From Pseudomonadota bacterium (GTDB lineage Bacteria > Pseudomonadota > Gammaproteobacteria > Burkholderiales > Thiobacillaceae): DNA of 64,000 bases. Numbering within the stretch: the stretch's first letter is position 1; each line of letters opens with the position of its first letter. The stretch lies in contig JAJZPG010000004.1 of assembly GCA_021811235.1 (NCBI GenBank), positions 1-64,000 of the forward strand, in the 5' to 3' direction. The notes under the pieces were generated by a model. The model ran no database searches, had not been told where the DNA came from, and was given only the letters and a program-made list of their open reading frames with translations. Below are positions 26,415 to 37,549 of the stretch, in pieces. The translations under genes were made by a program, and so were the position numbers.

Positions 26415-27452
26415 TCAGCGGCGGGCGTTCTCGCGGTAGTCCTCGTACCGCGCGCGCGGGGTGTCGGCGCGCAGGTATTCGGGCGCAATGGCCTCGAGCG
26501 CCGCAGGCTGGAAATCGAACGCCGCCGGCCAGCCGCCGGCACAGACGTTGTCCGTGCCCATGGCGTAGAAATTGTCGCGCGTCATCAGCTTCTTGCCGGG
26601 CTTGAATTCCAGCGCCCAGGCCTGGAAGTACGACATCCAGTGGCCGAGCGGGATGATGCTGCGTTTCTTGCCGATGACGTCGCCCACATAGCCCACCAGT
26701 TCCTGCAGGGAATACACCTTGGGGCCGCACAGGTCGTAGGTCTGACCGAAGGTCGCGGGATTGTCGAGGCTGTCGGCAAAGGCGCGCGCGACGTCCTCGA
26801 CATGCACCGGCGCGAAGCGCGCGCCCGCATTGGCGAGCGGCAGCACGGGGAAGGCGTTCAGCAGACCGGCGAACATCGACAGGAAGGAATCGCCGCGGCC
26901 GAAGATCACCGACGGACGGAAAACGGTGACGTCGAGGCCGTAGCCGTGGATGAACTTGGGCCCGTTGAGATACCAGTTCTCGTGCTCGATGTGATGACGG
27001 CTCGCCTCGCGCACCAGCGCCTCGCCGATGCCCTTGGAACGCTGGTAGGCCGAACGCGAGTTGGCGTGCGCACCGAGCGCGCTCATGTGCAGCAGGCGAT
27101 GCACGCCCGCCTCGCCCATGGCATGGATGATCTTGCGCGGCAGCTCGATATGCACCTGCTGGAAATCGCCGCGGCGCGCGCTGGGCAGATCGACGCGGCC
27201 GACACGGCTCTCGTGCAGGATGCCGACCAAGTTGATGACCGCGTCCATGCCGCGGAAGTGGCGGATGAGTTCCTGCTGGTCGTGGACGTCGGCCTCGATC
27301 ACTTCCACCGTCGGCAGCAGGATCAGTTCCTTGGCCATTTCGCGGCGATGGGACAGCACGCGGACCTGGAGGCCGCGCGCGGCGAGCTGGCTGACGAGAT
27401 GGGTGCCGACAAAACCGGACCCGCCGAGGATGCAGATGCGTTGAATCTTCAT
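26415..27452 (-). CDS. NAD(P)-binding SDR-family protein, NDUFA9-like
   Basis: The 345-residue protein is an atypical short-chain dehydrogenase/epimerase. The Rossmann motif is GGSGFVGTHL, followed by VINLVGIL and a YQRSKGIGE segment that contains the YxxxK-like pair. It is closest to the complex-I NDUFA9-like group. It precedes the cca-archease gene by 15 bp, so it likely heads this operon. The substrate is unknown; roles in ubiquinone or lipid metabolism have been suggested for relatives. Confidence 0.85.
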   Translation of the reverse strand: MKIQRICILGGSGFVGTHLVSQLAARGLQVRVLSHRREMAKELILLPTVEVIEADVHDQQELIRHFRGMDAVINLVGILHESRVGRVDLPSARRGDFQQVHIELPRKIIHAMGEAGVHRLLHMSALGAHANSRSAYQRSKGIGEALVREASRHHIEHENWYLNGPKFIHGYGLDVTVFRPSVIFGRGDSFLSMFAGLLNAFPVLPLANAGARFAPVHVEDVARAFADSLDNPATFGQTYDLCGPKVYSLQELVGYVGDVIGKKRSIIPLGHWMSYFQAWALEFKPGKKLMTRDNFYAMGTDNVCAGGWPAAFDFQPAALEAIAPEYLRADTPRARYEDYRENARR

Positions 27453-27491
27453 GGTGATGAAATCGTTTCAGTATATAAGGCGATGCTGATT

Positions 27492-29453
27492 CTAATCGTC
27501 CGACTCCCCGAGTTCCAGCGAAGCGTCCGGATCGGGGGCTGCGGCAATCGCAATCCGGCGCGGCGGAATGGTGCCCAGCCGGTCCTTGAGCAGCACCGAA
27601 GGCTGGCCGAAACGCATGGCGTAATACATGGCGTTGCTCATCACTTTCTTGACGTAGTCGCGCGTTTCGGCGAACGGGATCGATTCGATATACACCGCGG
27701 CTTCCATCGGCCGCGTGTCACGCCAGCGCTGGGCGCGCGAGGGGCCGGCGTTGTAGGCGGCAGTCGCAAGCACCGGCGAGCCGTCCAGCGTGGACTGCAC
27801 GTGTCTGAGGTAATACGCACCGAACTGGATGTTGCGGGCCGGGTCGCGCATCTCGTCCGGATCGAACCGCCGGATGCCGAGGCGCTGGGCGATCCAGCGC
27901 GCAGTCGCCGGCATGATCTGCATCAGGCCGGACGCGCCGACGCTGGAGCGGGCGACGTTCACAAAGCGGCTCTCCTGCCGCATCAGCCCGAATACCCAGG
28001 CCTCGTCGATGCCGTTGTCGCGCGCGGCCTCGCGTGCCAGTTCGCGGTAGGGGGCGATGAAACGCAGCTCGAAGTCATGCTGATCGCGAGTGCGCTCGGC
28101 GGTATAGATGGCGCGGTCGTACCATTCATTGCGCCGCGCCAGCTCGGCCGCCGCCAGCAGCTGGGCATCGGAGAATGCCTGCGTCGCCCAGTTCCATTCC
28201 TGGCTGGCGTCATGGCGCAAGCCCAGCTCCCGCAGGGCCAGCGCACGCGCGATGCCGGGATGGCGGGCGATCGCGGCAATGTCGTCGCCGCCCATCTTGA
28301 TGTTGATGACGGGTGCCTGCATCACCGCCCCCAGCTCTTCCTGCGCCAGCTGGCCGTAGTAGTGATGTTCGCGCGACAGGGCCAGGAACAGGGCATTGGC
28401 AGCCACGCGCTGGCCGGCCTCCTGCAACGCGCGCGCGCGCCAGTAGCGCCACGCGGGTTGCATGCGCGCCGCCTCGCCCATGCTGTCGATCGCACGCCGC
28501 ACCGCCTGCCAGTCGCCCGCACGCAGGGCGGCACGCGCCCACCATTCGCGCTGGAAGTCGTTGGCCATCTCCTCGCCCGCCTGCTGGAACCAGACCAGCG
28601 CGACGGGTTCGTGGCGGCGCGCCGCCCAGGTGGCGAGACGCGCCCAGGCCGTGCCGCGCTCCTCGACGGTGAAGTGCGGCAGCCAGCCGCGCAGTGCCTG
28701 CTCGGCCCTGTCAGAACTGTGTCGCGCCAATTGGTCGAGCGCATAGAGTGCAATTTCGCGTTCACTGCGCTGAGCGCCACCGGATCGCCTCGCGCCCAGA
28801 AAACGGGCCGGGTTGCGACTGGCCTGGTCGAGCAACGAGGCCTCCGGACGCTGCGCAACGGGCAAGGCCTGGGCCACGACCCGGGCGACGTTGGGGTTGC
28901 CCGCCTCCAGCGCCAGCCGCAGGCGGCGCCAGACATCCTCCTCGCGGATCAAACCGGCGTCCATCATTTGCGCAAACAGCGGGGAGCAGGCCGACGGCAT
29001 GTCGCGCCCGGTGAACCACAACGCCACCGCCTCACGCTGGCGGCTGCGGTCCCCCACGGCCCATTCGGCGCGGTGGGCATAGCACTGGTGCGCGGCATCG
29101 GGTCTGGCCAGGCGGGGATACTCGGCTCGATACACAGACCACGCCTCGCGTGCGCCGAGCGACTTCAGCCAGTCGGCGCGCAGCAATTCGGCCACGCGGC
29201 TGCCCGGATAGCGCGCCAGGAAATCGGCGATGCGCCCATCCTCGGTGCGGCTCGCCAGCATCAGGCGCCAGTACTCGAGATAAGGTGCCAGAACATGGTC
29301 GTCCGGCACCTCGCGCGCGGCACGCTCCAGATTGGCGGGCTTGCGCGCGGCATACGCCTGCTGCGCCCTCAACACTGCGGTATCGCCCGACGCCGCCCGC
29401 GCGTCCGCCACCGACAGCGCCCCCAGCAGAAGAAATCCGATGATTCGAAACAT
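27492..29453 (-). CDS. slt: Soluble lytic murein transglycosylase
   Basis: Slt cleaves the MurNAc-GlcNAc bond of peptidoglycan, forming 1,6-anhydro ends. The 653-residue protein has a signal peptide (cleavage near ADARAAS), a long alpha-helical superhelical U domain and a C-terminal SLT domain with catalytic Glu in LMRQESRF, then GASGLMQIMPATA and AAYNAGPSRAQRW. The start at 29453 is chosen for the signal peptide; a longer in-frame extension upstream is not protein-like. The gene is divergent from the DUF2892 gene. Confidence 0.93.
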   Translation of the reverse strand: MFRIIGFLLLGALSVADARAASGDTAVLRAQQAYAARKPANLERAAREVPDDHVLAPYLEYWRLMLASRTEDGRIADFLARYPGSRVAELLRADWLKSLGAREAWSVYRAEYPRLARPDAAHQCYAHRAEWAVGDRSRQREAVALWFTGRDMPSACSPLFAQMMDAGLIREEDVWRRLRLALEAGNPNVARVVAQALPVAQRPEASLLDQASRNPARFLGARRSGGAQRSEREIALYALDQLARHSSDRAEQALRGWLPHFTVEERGTAWARLATWAARRHEPVALVWFQQAGEEMANDFQREWWARAALRAGDWQAVRRAIDSMGEAARMQPAWRYWRARALQEAGQRVAANALFLALSREHHYYGQLAQEELGAVMQAPVINIKMGGDDIAAIARHPGIARALALRELGLRHDASQEWNWATQAFSDAQLLAAAELARRNEWYDRAIYTAERTRDQHDFELRFIAPYRELAREAARDNGIDEAWVFGLMRQESRFVNVARSSVGASGLMQIMPATARWIAQRLGIRRFDPDEMRDPARNIQFGAYYLRHVQSTLDGSPVLATAAYNAGPSRAQRWRDTRPMEAAVYIESIPFAETRDYVKKVMSNAMYYAMRFGQPSVLLKDRLGTIPPRRIAIAAAPDPDASLELGESDD

Positions 29454-29589
29454 GGTGCGAGGGTAACATGCAGCCCGGCGGGATCGCCTGAGCGAAATCC
29501 ACCAGAGCAGGCAGGAACATGAGCGGCCGCCCGGCGTCGCGGACGGACTATAGTGGGAACGCCAAGCAGACTCGTCCAAGGAGACCGCC

Positions 29590-29781
29590 ATGACTGCCAA
29601 CGTCGGCACGACAGACCGCATCATCCGCATCGTCGCAGGCCTCGCCCTCCTCGTATGGGCGGCCTTCCTGAATGGTCCGGCATGGGCCTGGGTCGGCGTT
29701 TTGCCGTTCGCCACCGGCGTGCTGCGGGTCTGTCCCGTCTACAGCGTGCTCGGCATCAACAGCTGCGGCACGCAGCCATGA
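29590..29781 (+). CDS. DUF2892 inner-membrane protein
   Basis: A 63-residue protein with two transmembrane helices (about 14-28 and 32-47) and the family pattern NVGTTDRIIRIVAGLAL followed by CPVYSVLGINSC. The two cysteines match the CPxYxxLGxxT-type motif of the DUF2892/YgaP membrane domain. It has an RBS (AAGGAG). The ilvA stop follows at once on the opposite strand. Fused versions with rhodanese domains are linked to sulfur metabolism; the standalone role is unknown. Confidence 0.85.
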   Translation: MTANVGTTDRIIRIVAGLALLVWAAFLNGPAWAWVGVLPFATGVLRVCPVYSVLGINSCGTQP

Positions 29782-29782
29782 A

Positions 29783-31300
29783 TCAGGCGAGGAACAGCCT
29801 GTAGGCCGGATTGCGGGATTCGTCCCAGTAACGGTAGCCCAGGCCGTCGAGGAATTTCTGGAAGCTGGGTTTTTCCCTTTCCGGCACCTGGATGCCGACC
29901 AGTACCCGGCCATAGTCGGCGCCATGATTCCTGTAGTGGAACAGACTGATGTTCCAGCCACGGCTCATGCTCTGCAGGAACTGCATCAGCGCGCCGGGCC
30001 GCTCGGGGAACTCGAAGCGATACAGTACCTCGTTGACTGCCTCCGGCGCACGCCCGCCGACCAGGTGGCGAATGTGCAGCTTGGCCATTTCGTTGTCGGT
30101 GAGATCGACCGCCTCCAGACCGTGACGGTGCAGCAGTTCGACCACCCGTGCGCCCTCGCCCGCTCCTGGCACCGACAGTCCGACGAACACGCGCGCCGCC
30201 TTCGGGTCGGAATAGCGGTAGTTGAATTCGGTGATGTTGCGCGCGCCCAGGAGGCCGCAGAAAGTCTTGAAGCTGCCCGGCGTCTCGGGGATGGTGACAG
30301 CCAGCACCGCTTCGCGCTTCTCGCCCAGTTCGGCACGCTCGGCGATGTGGCGCAGGCGGTCGAAGTTCATGTTGGCGCCCGAGGCCACCGCGACCAGCGT
30401 CTTGCCCTTCAGCCTGTCGCCGGCGATCGCTGCCTTGAGGCCGGCCAGTGACAGGGCGCCGGCCGGTTCCAGGATTGAACGGGTGTCCTCGAACACGTCC
30501 TTGATCGCTGCGCAGATGGCGTCGTTGTTGACGCGGATGATTTCGTCGACGTACAGCTGCGACAGCCGGAAGGTTTCCTTGCCGACCGTTTTCACGGCCA
30601 CGCCGTCGGCAAAAATGCCCACGCGCGGCAGGGTGATGCGCTTGCCTTTGCACAGCGAGCGCGCCATCGCGTCGGCGTCTTCCGGCTCGACGCCAACGAT
30701 CTTGATTTCCGGCCGCAGCCGCTTGATGTAGGCCGCCATGCCGGCGATCAGGCCGCCGCCGCCGACCGGGATGTAGACCGAATGGATCGGCTCCGGATGC
30801 TGGCGCAGCAACTCCATCGCCACCGTGCCCTGGCCGGCGATGACATCGGGGTCATCGTAGGGATGGACGAAAGTCGCCTTCGACTCCTTCGCGATCTGGG
30901 TCGCGTGGGCGCAGGCCTCGTCGTAGTTGTCGCCGTGCAGGATCACTTGCGCGCCGCGTGCGGCAACCGCGTCAACCTTGATCTTGGGCGTGGTCGCCGG
31001 CATCACGATGATCGCCGTCGCACCGAGTTTCTGCGCCGCCAGCGCCACGCCCTGCGCGTGGTTGCCGGCCGACGCCGCCACCACGCCGCGCGCCAGCTGC
31101 GCTGCGGTCAGCTTGGCCATCTTGTTGTAGGCGCCGCGGCACTTGAAGGAAAACACCGGCTGCAGGTCTTCGCGCTTCAACAGGATATGGTTGTTGAGGC
31201 GGCGCGACAGATTGTGGGCGACGTCGAGCGGCGATTCCACCGCCACGTCGTAGACGCGCGAGGTGAGGATGCGTTCGAGGTAATCGTCAGGATGGCTCAT
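29783..31300 (-). CDS. ilvA: Threonine ammonia-lyase, biosynthetic
   Basis: IlvA deaminates threonine to 2-oxobutanoate, the first step of isoleucine synthesis. The 505-residue protein has the PLP-lysine motif FSFKCRGAYNKM, the glycine-rich phosphate loop VGGGGLIAG and two C-terminal ACT-like regulatory domains (about 330-505), which indicates the allosteric, isoleucine-inhibited form. It is divergent from rpiA, with 80 bp between the start codons. Confidence 0.96.
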   Translation of the reverse strand: MSHPDDYLERILTSRVYDVAVESPLDVAHNLSRRLNNHILLKREDLQPVFSFKCRGAYNKMAKLTAAQLARGVVAASAGNHAQGVALAAQKLGATAIIVMPATTPKIKVDAVAARGAQVILHGDNYDEACAHATQIAKESKATFVHPYDDPDVIAGQGTVAMELLRQHPEPIHSVYIPVGGGGLIAGMAAYIKRLRPEIKIVGVEPEDADAMARSLCKGKRITLPRVGIFADGVAVKTVGKETFRLSQLYVDEIIRVNNDAICAAIKDVFEDTRSILEPAGALSLAGLKAAIAGDRLKGKTLVAVASGANMNFDRLRHIAERAELGEKREAVLAVTIPETPGSFKTFCGLLGARNITEFNYRYSDPKAARVFVGLSVPGAGEGARVVELLHRHGLEAVDLTDNEMAKLHIRHLVGGRAPEAVNEVLYRFEFPERPGALMQFLQSMSRGWNISLFHYRNHGADYGRVLVGIQVPEREKPSFQKFLDGLGYRYWDESRNPAYRLFLA

Positions 31301-31339
31301 GTCAGCGGCGGGTGCGAGGTTTGTAAAAAGGGGGCGATG

Positions 31340-31354
31340 CCGCTATCTTAGCGG
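31340..31354. promoter_or_regulatory. Short palindrome in the ilvA-rpiA divergent region
   Basis: CCGCTA-TCT-TAGCGG is a perfect 6-3-6 dyad about 27 bp upstream of the rpiA start. It could be an operator or a small hairpin in the leader. No specific regulator can be named. Confidence 0.3.
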
Positions 31355-31380
31355 GCTGCATCCAAATCGACGAAAACATC

Positions 31381-32037
31381 ATGACTCAGGACGAAATGAA
31401 GCAAGCCGTGGCGCGTGCTGCGGTGGATTATGCCAAGGGCGGCATCATCGGGGTAGGCACCGGATCGACCGCCAACCATTTCATCGACGCGCTGGCTGAC
31501 GTGAAGGGCCGCATCGACGGTGCCGTCGCCAGCTCGGAAGCCACCGCCAACCGCCTGAAGAGCCACGGCATCCAGGTGCTGGACCTCAACAGCGTGGGCG
31601 AGCTTGAGATCTACGTCGACGGCGCCGACGAGATCACCGAGCACTTCGCGATGGTGAAAGGCGGCGGCGGCGCGCTGACGCGCGAGAAAATCGTCGCCGC
31701 ATGCAGCAAGCAGTTCATCTGTATCGCCGACGAGAGCAAGCTGGTCGGCGTGCTCGGCAAGTTTCCGCTGCCGGTGGAAGTGATTCCGATGGCGCGCTCC
31801 TACGTTGCGCGCGAACTGGTGAAGCTGGGCGGCCAGCCCCGATTGAGAGAGGGCTTCACTACCGACAACGGCAACCTCATCCTCGACGTGCACGGCATGT
31901 CCATCGTCGACCCGGTATCGCTGGAGACCGCGATCAACCAGATCGTCGGCGTGGTCACCAATGGCCTGTTCGCGCGCCGCGGGGCCGACGTGCTGCTGCT
32001 CGGCACACCCAGCGGCGTCAAGACCTTCAAGAAATAA
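31381..32037 (+). CDS. rpiA: Ribose-5-phosphate isomerase A
   Basis: RpiA interconverts ribose-5-phosphate and ribulose-5-phosphate in the pentose phosphate pathway and, in autotrophs, the Calvin cycle. The 218-residue protein shows [35 protein letters not shown] with the catalytic acidic residues, [12 protein letters not shown] and the C-terminal VTNGLFA. Length matches E. coli (219). It is convergent with yacG, with 3 bp between the stops. Confidence 0.97.
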   Translation: MTQDEMKQAVARAAVDYAKGGIIGVGTGSTANHFIDALADVKGRIDGAVASSEATANRLKSHGIQVLDLNSVGELEIYVDGADEITEHFAMVKGGGGALTREKIVAACSKQFICIADESKLVGVLGKFPLPVEVIPMARSYVARELVKLGGQPRLREGFTTDNGNLILDVHGMSIVDPVSLETAINQIVGVVTNGLFARRGADVLLLGTPSGVKTFKK

Positions 32038-32040
32038 GCC

Positions 32041-32238
32041 TCACTGGGATTGCGGCGGGGCCCCGTCCTCGGGTTCCTGCTCCTCGGCAGGCACCCGGTA
32101 TTTCTCGTTGGCCCACTGCCCCAGATCGATCAGCTTGCAGCGCTCGCTGCAGAACGGCTTCCAGCGATTCTCCGCCGTCCACTGGACGGCCGCCCCGCAG
32201 GTCGGGCAGGTCACGACAGGCGGCTTGGCGGGCTTCAT
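32041..32238 (-). CDS. yacG: DNA gyrase inhibitor YacG
   Basis: A 65-residue zinc protein with the four-cysteine motif CPTCG...FCSERCK and the following [15 protein letters not shown], the YacG signature. E. coli YacG binds GyrB and inhibits gyrase. The start overlaps the zapD stop by 4 bp. It is the last gene of the pilBCD-coaE-zapD-yacG series. Confidence 0.95.
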   Translation of the reverse strand: MKPAKPPVVTCPTCGAAVQWTAENRWKPFCSERCKLIDLGQWANEKYRVPAEEQEPEDGAPPQSQ

Positions 32239-32990
32239 AACGTGCAGAAGGTGAGATCGAAATCGATCGCTTGGTCGGTGCAGGTGCGCATCGCGCCTGA
32301 GCCCGCGTGTACGAAACGGATGTTCAGCATGTACTTGTTGGCCGACATTTCTGGCACGCACGGCAGGTCGTCGACCACGGTCACGCGAATCAGCTGCGGA
32401 TTGCGCGATTCCAGCATGCGTTGATAGTAGCCCTTGTTCGCGTGCTGCAACTCCGGTTGCCCGCTGTCGCGCAACAGGCCAAGCACGATACCGACCGCAG
32501 CGCGAATCGACGAGAATGGCGCCAGCCAGACCTGCAACTGCTGGGCGCGCACATCGGCCGGCTGATGAAGCCAGAAATGATAGGACGGCAGGTCGAACTC
32601 GCACATGCCCCCTGGAATCGCCGCACGCTGCTTGATGGCCATCAGCCAGTCATCGTCCCGCAGATGCTGGCCGACCTTGCCGGGCAGCTGGTACATGCCC
32701 TGATGGGCCGATTCGATCGCCGCCAGCACCTGCTCCAGCGTCGTCCCCTGCACGTGCGGATTGCCGCGCAACGCAGCCAATACCGCCTTCTGACGGTCCA
32801 GTTCCTGAAGCAGGTCGGATTTGAGGTCGGCCCGCGCCGCGACTTCAGCCATTTCGAACAAGGTCAGCAACGCCGCATGGTGCGCATGCGGATCCGGCGA
32901 CGCGGCATAGGCATCAAAACGGTCGAACAGGTCTTCCAGCCGCAGCAGGGTACGGATGCGTTCGCTCAGGGGGTATTCGTAGTGGATCAC
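32235..32990 (-). CDS. zapD: Cell-division protein ZapD
   Basis: ZapD bundles FtsZ protofilaments at the Z ring. The 251-residue protein begins with [21 protein letters not shown], a strong family signature, and has a mostly helical N-terminal half and a beta-rich C-terminal half with [11 protein letters not shown]. Size matches E. coli ZapD (247). It lies between coaE and yacG, a conserved arrangement. Confidence 0.96.
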   Translation of the reverse strand: MIHYEYPLSERIRTLLRLEDLFDRFDAYAASPDPHAHHAALLTLFEMAEVAARADLKSDLLQELDRQKAVLAALRGNPHVQGTTLEQVLAAIESAHQGMYQLPGKVGQHLRDDDWLMAIKQRAAIPGGMCEFDLPSYHFWLHQPADVRAQQLQVWLAPFSSIRAAVGIVLGLLRDSGQPELQHANKGYYQRMLESRNPQLIRVTVVDDLPCVPEMSANKYMLNIRFVHAGSGAMRTCTDQAIDFDLTFCTL

Positions 32991-33042
32991 GCCGCAACGC
33001 GTTGGTTTGGTTCAGCCGATTGTCGCCGATCCATGCGGAAAA

Positions 33043-33651
33043 TCAAGGCGACGGCGCGGCTGCGCATGCCAGATAGCGCTGATGCAGTGCCGCCACTTCA
33101 GTGCGCAGGGCCTCGACCGGGGTCGTATTGACGATGACATCGTCCGCCGCAGCGAGGCGCTCGGCGCGCCCGGACTGCGCCGCAAGGATGGCCTCCACCT
33201 CGTCGCGCGCGAGCCCGCTGCGCGCCATCACTCGGGTGACCTGGAGATCTTCCGGGCAGTCGACCACCAGCACGCGATGCAGCAGGTCGCGGTAGCCGCC
33301 GGTTTCCACCAGGAGAGGAATGACAATCAGCGCGTACGGGGTATTGAGTGTGGCAAGCGCCCGGTCTACAGCCTGGCGGATGCGCGGATGCAGGATGGCT
33401 TCCAGGCGGCGACGCTCCGCCGTGTCGGCAAACACGCGGCGACGCAGCGCAGCGCGATCCAGTGCGCCGTCGGCCTGAATCACCGATTCGCCGAACGCGG
33501 CCCGGATGGCGTCCAGCGCGGCGCCCCCCGGCGCGGTCAGCTGGCGTGCGATGACGTCGGTGTCGACTACCGGAACGCCGAGTTCGGCGAACAGGTCCGC
33601 GATGGTCGATTTGCCCGAGCCGATGCCGCCGGTAAGGCCGACCGTGAACAT
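33043..33651 (-). CDS. coaE: Dephospho-CoA kinase
   Basis: CoaE phosphorylates dephospho-CoA in the last step of coenzyme A synthesis. The 202-residue protein has the P-loop GGIGSGKST, the lid and substrate region (ILHPRIRQAVDRAL) and VIPLLVETGGY. Its start shares a base with the pilD stop, indicating coupling. Confidence 0.96.
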   Translation of the reverse strand: MFTVGLTGGIGSGKSTIADLFAELGVPVVDTDVIARQLTAPGGAALDAIRAAFGESVIQADGALDRAALRRRVFADTAERRRLEAILHPRIRQAVDRALATLNTPYALIVIPLLVETGGYRDLLHRVLVVDCPEDLQVTRVMARSGLARDEVEAILAAQSGRAERLAAADDVIVNTTPVEALRTEVAALHQRYLACAAAPSP

Positions 33652-34502
33652 CAGAACTGCGCGAGATAGGCCTGGGTCAGGTCGGCACCGAAGAACAGGG
33701 CGACCAAGCCACCGCCAGCCAGATAAGGGCCGAAAGGAATCGGCACCCGCCGGTCATGCTTGACCAGCACGATCATCGCGATTCCGATCGCTGCGCCCAC
33801 CACCGACGACAGCAACAGGGTCACGGGCAACATCTGCCAGCCCAGCCAGGCGCCGATGGCCGCCAGCAGCTTGAAGTCGCCGTAGCCCATGCCTTCCTTG
33901 CCCGTCGCCAGCTTGAACAGCCAGTACACCGACCACAGCACGCCATAACCGGCCATCGCGCCGACAACCGCATCCGGCAGGCTGGTGAAGTGTCCATCCA
34001 GGTTGAACAACAGGCCCAGCCACAGAAGTGGCAGGGTGAGGCTGTCGGGCAACAGGGTGGTGTCGAGGTCGATGAAGGCGAGTGCGATCAGCGCCCACAC
34101 CAGCAGCAACGCACCGGCCGTCTGGAGGGTCACGCCCCACTTCCACGCGACCGCCGCCGACACCAGCGCGGTGAGCAGCTCGACCAGCGGGTAGCGCGCG
34201 CTGATCGCCGTGCCACAGGCAGAGCATCGCCCCCGAAGAAAGAGCCAGGACAGCAGCGGAATGTTTTCCAGCGCCGTGATCTGATGGCCGCACTTCGGGC
34301 AGGCCGAGCGTGGCAGCCACAGGTTGTAGCGTGGGACATCCGGTATCGGCTCGCCGCGCAGCTCGGCGCACTGGGCATGCCAGTCGGCCTCCATCATCCT
34401 GGGCAGGCGATGGATGACCACATTGAGAAAACTGCCGACCAGCAGGCTGAATAAAAAAACCAGCCCTGCAAACAGGGCTGGTTCTGCAAGCGGCGATTCC
34501 AT
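33651..34502 (-). CDS. pilD: Prepilin leader peptidase / N-methyltransferase
   Basis: PilD cleaves type IV prepilin leaders and methylates the new N-terminal Phe. The 283-residue integral membrane protein carries the zinc-type cysteine pairs CPKCG and CSACG in the cytosolic loop, several transmembrane helices, and the aspartyl protease signature GYGDFK together with FIDLDTTLLPD. It overlaps both pilC and coaE at one base. Confidence 0.96.
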   Translation of the reverse strand: MESPLAEPALFAGLVFLFSLLVGSFLNVVIHRLPRMMEADWHAQCAELRGEPIPDVPRYNLWLPRSACPKCGHQITALENIPLLSWLFLRGRCSACGTAISARYPLVELLTALVSAAVAWKWGVTLQTAGALLLVWALIALAFIDLDTTLLPDSLTLPLLWLGLLFNLDGHFTSLPDAVVGAMAGYGVLWSVYWLFKLATGKEGMGYGDFKLLAAIGAWLGWQMLPVTLLLSSVVGAAIGIAMIVLVKHDRRVPIPFGPYLAGGGLVALFFGADLTQAYLAQF

Positions 34503-35722
34503 CAGACGACCGAGCCCATCTTGAAGATCGGCAGGTACATGGCGATCACCATGCCGCCGATGAGGGTGCCCAGCACCACCATGATGATCGGCTCCATCAG
34601 GCTGGACAGCGCCTCCACCGCGTCATCCACTTCGGCCTCGTAGAAATCGGCCACCTTGCCGAGCATGGAATCGAGCGCACCGGATTCCTCACCGATGGCG
34701 CACATCTGCAGCACCATGTTGGGGAACAGCCCGGAATTCTGCATCGCTACCGTCAGCGCGGTGCCAGTCGCAACTTCGCCGCGAATCTTGCCGGTCGCCT
34801 CGACGAACACCTGGTTGCCCGACGCGCCACCCACCGACTCCAGCGCCTCGACCAGCGGCACGCCGGCGGCGAACATGGTCGACAGGGTACGGGTCCAGCG
34901 CGCGATGGTGGCTTTCTCTATCACCGGACCGAAGATCGGCAGCTTGAGCATGACGCGATCCATCGCCATCTGCACCTTGCGCGAGCGCTTCCAGGCTTGC
35001 AGGAAGGCGTAGATGCCGCCACCGATGGCGCCGAATATCGCCCACCACCATTCGACGAAGAAGTCCGACATCGCCATCACCACCAGGGTCGGCCCCGGGA
35101 GATCGGCGCCGAAGCTGCTGAACAGGTCCTTGAACGCCGGAATCACGAAAATCATGATGATGGCCGTGATGACGAAGGCGACCACAATGATGGACACCGG
35201 GTAGAACAGCGCCGACTTGATCTTGCTCTTGATGGCGAGAATCTTCTCCTTGTAGATGGCCAGTCGCTCGAGCACCCCTTCCAGGATACCCGCCGCTTCG
35301 CCCGCGCCCACCAGGTTGCAGAACAACGCATCGAAGTAGAGCGGATGGCGGCCGAAGGCCTGGGTCAGGCTGCTCCCCTTCTCGATATCCGCCTTGATTT
35401 CCATCAGCAGCCGTTGCACCGAAGGATTGGAATGCCCGCGCGCCACGATCTCGAAGGACTGTAGCAAGGGCACGCCAGCCTTCATCATGGTCGCCAGTTG
35501 ACGGGTGAACAGAGTGATGTCCTTGTCGGTGATGCGCTTCGCGCCGCTGAACAGCGCACTCTGCTTCCTGAGCTTGGTGACGGTGATGCCCTGCTTACGC
35601 AGCTGGGAATTGACCTGGGCTTCGCCGCCGGCCTGCATCTGGCCCTTGACCTTCTTGCCGCGCTTGTCCATGCCTTCCCACTGGAAGGTGGCTTCCTTGA
35701 CTGCCTTTGCTGCTGTAGCCAT
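34502..35722 (-). CDS. pilC: Type IV pilus inner-membrane platform protein PilC
   Basis: PilC links the assembly ATPase to the growing pilus. The 406-residue protein contains two T2SSF domains, marked by FTRQLATMMKAGVPLLQSFEI and WTRTLSTMFAAGVPLVEALE, and three hydrophobic segments (about 178-198, 220-242, 377-398). Length is typical. It lies 12 bp after pilB. Confidence 0.96.
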   Translation of the reverse strand: MATAAKAVKEATFQWEGMDKRGKKVKGQMQAGGEAQVNSQLRKQGITVTKLRKQSALFSGAKRITDKDITLFTRQLATMMKAGVPLLQSFEIVARGHSNPSVQRLLMEIKADIEKGSSLTQAFGRHPLYFDALFCNLVGAGEAAGILEGVLERLAIYKEKILAIKSKIKSALFYPVSIIVVAFVITAIIMIFVIPAFKDLFSSFGADLPGPTLVVMAMSDFFVEWWWAIFGAIGGGIYAFLQAWKRSRKVQMAMDRVMLKLPIFGPVIEKATIARWTRTLSTMFAAGVPLVEALESVGGASGNQVFVEATGKIRGEVATGTALTVAMQNSGLFPNMVLQMCAIGEESGALDSMLGKVADFYEAEVDDAVEALSSLMEPIIMVVLGTLIGGMVIAMYLPIFKMGSVV

Positions 35723-35734
35723 ACGGGAAATTCC

Positions 35735-37450
<1,716 letters not shown>

Positions 37451-37549
37451 AGCTTGTTTCCAGACAAGTCCAGCATCAAATTATCGCCCGCATCGGCGCG
37501 CTGCAATGCTGCAGATGGGGAATCACAGGCCTTAACGGCGATTTCCCGA

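Noticed and set aside
24450-29522. A 1690-codon open frame on the + strand antisense to slt, the SDR gene, cca-archease and part of rtcB
   Set aside because: It is fully opposite well-supported genes; long antisense frames are usual in GC-rich DNA where the third-position bias removes stop codons. The translation shows no domain pattern.
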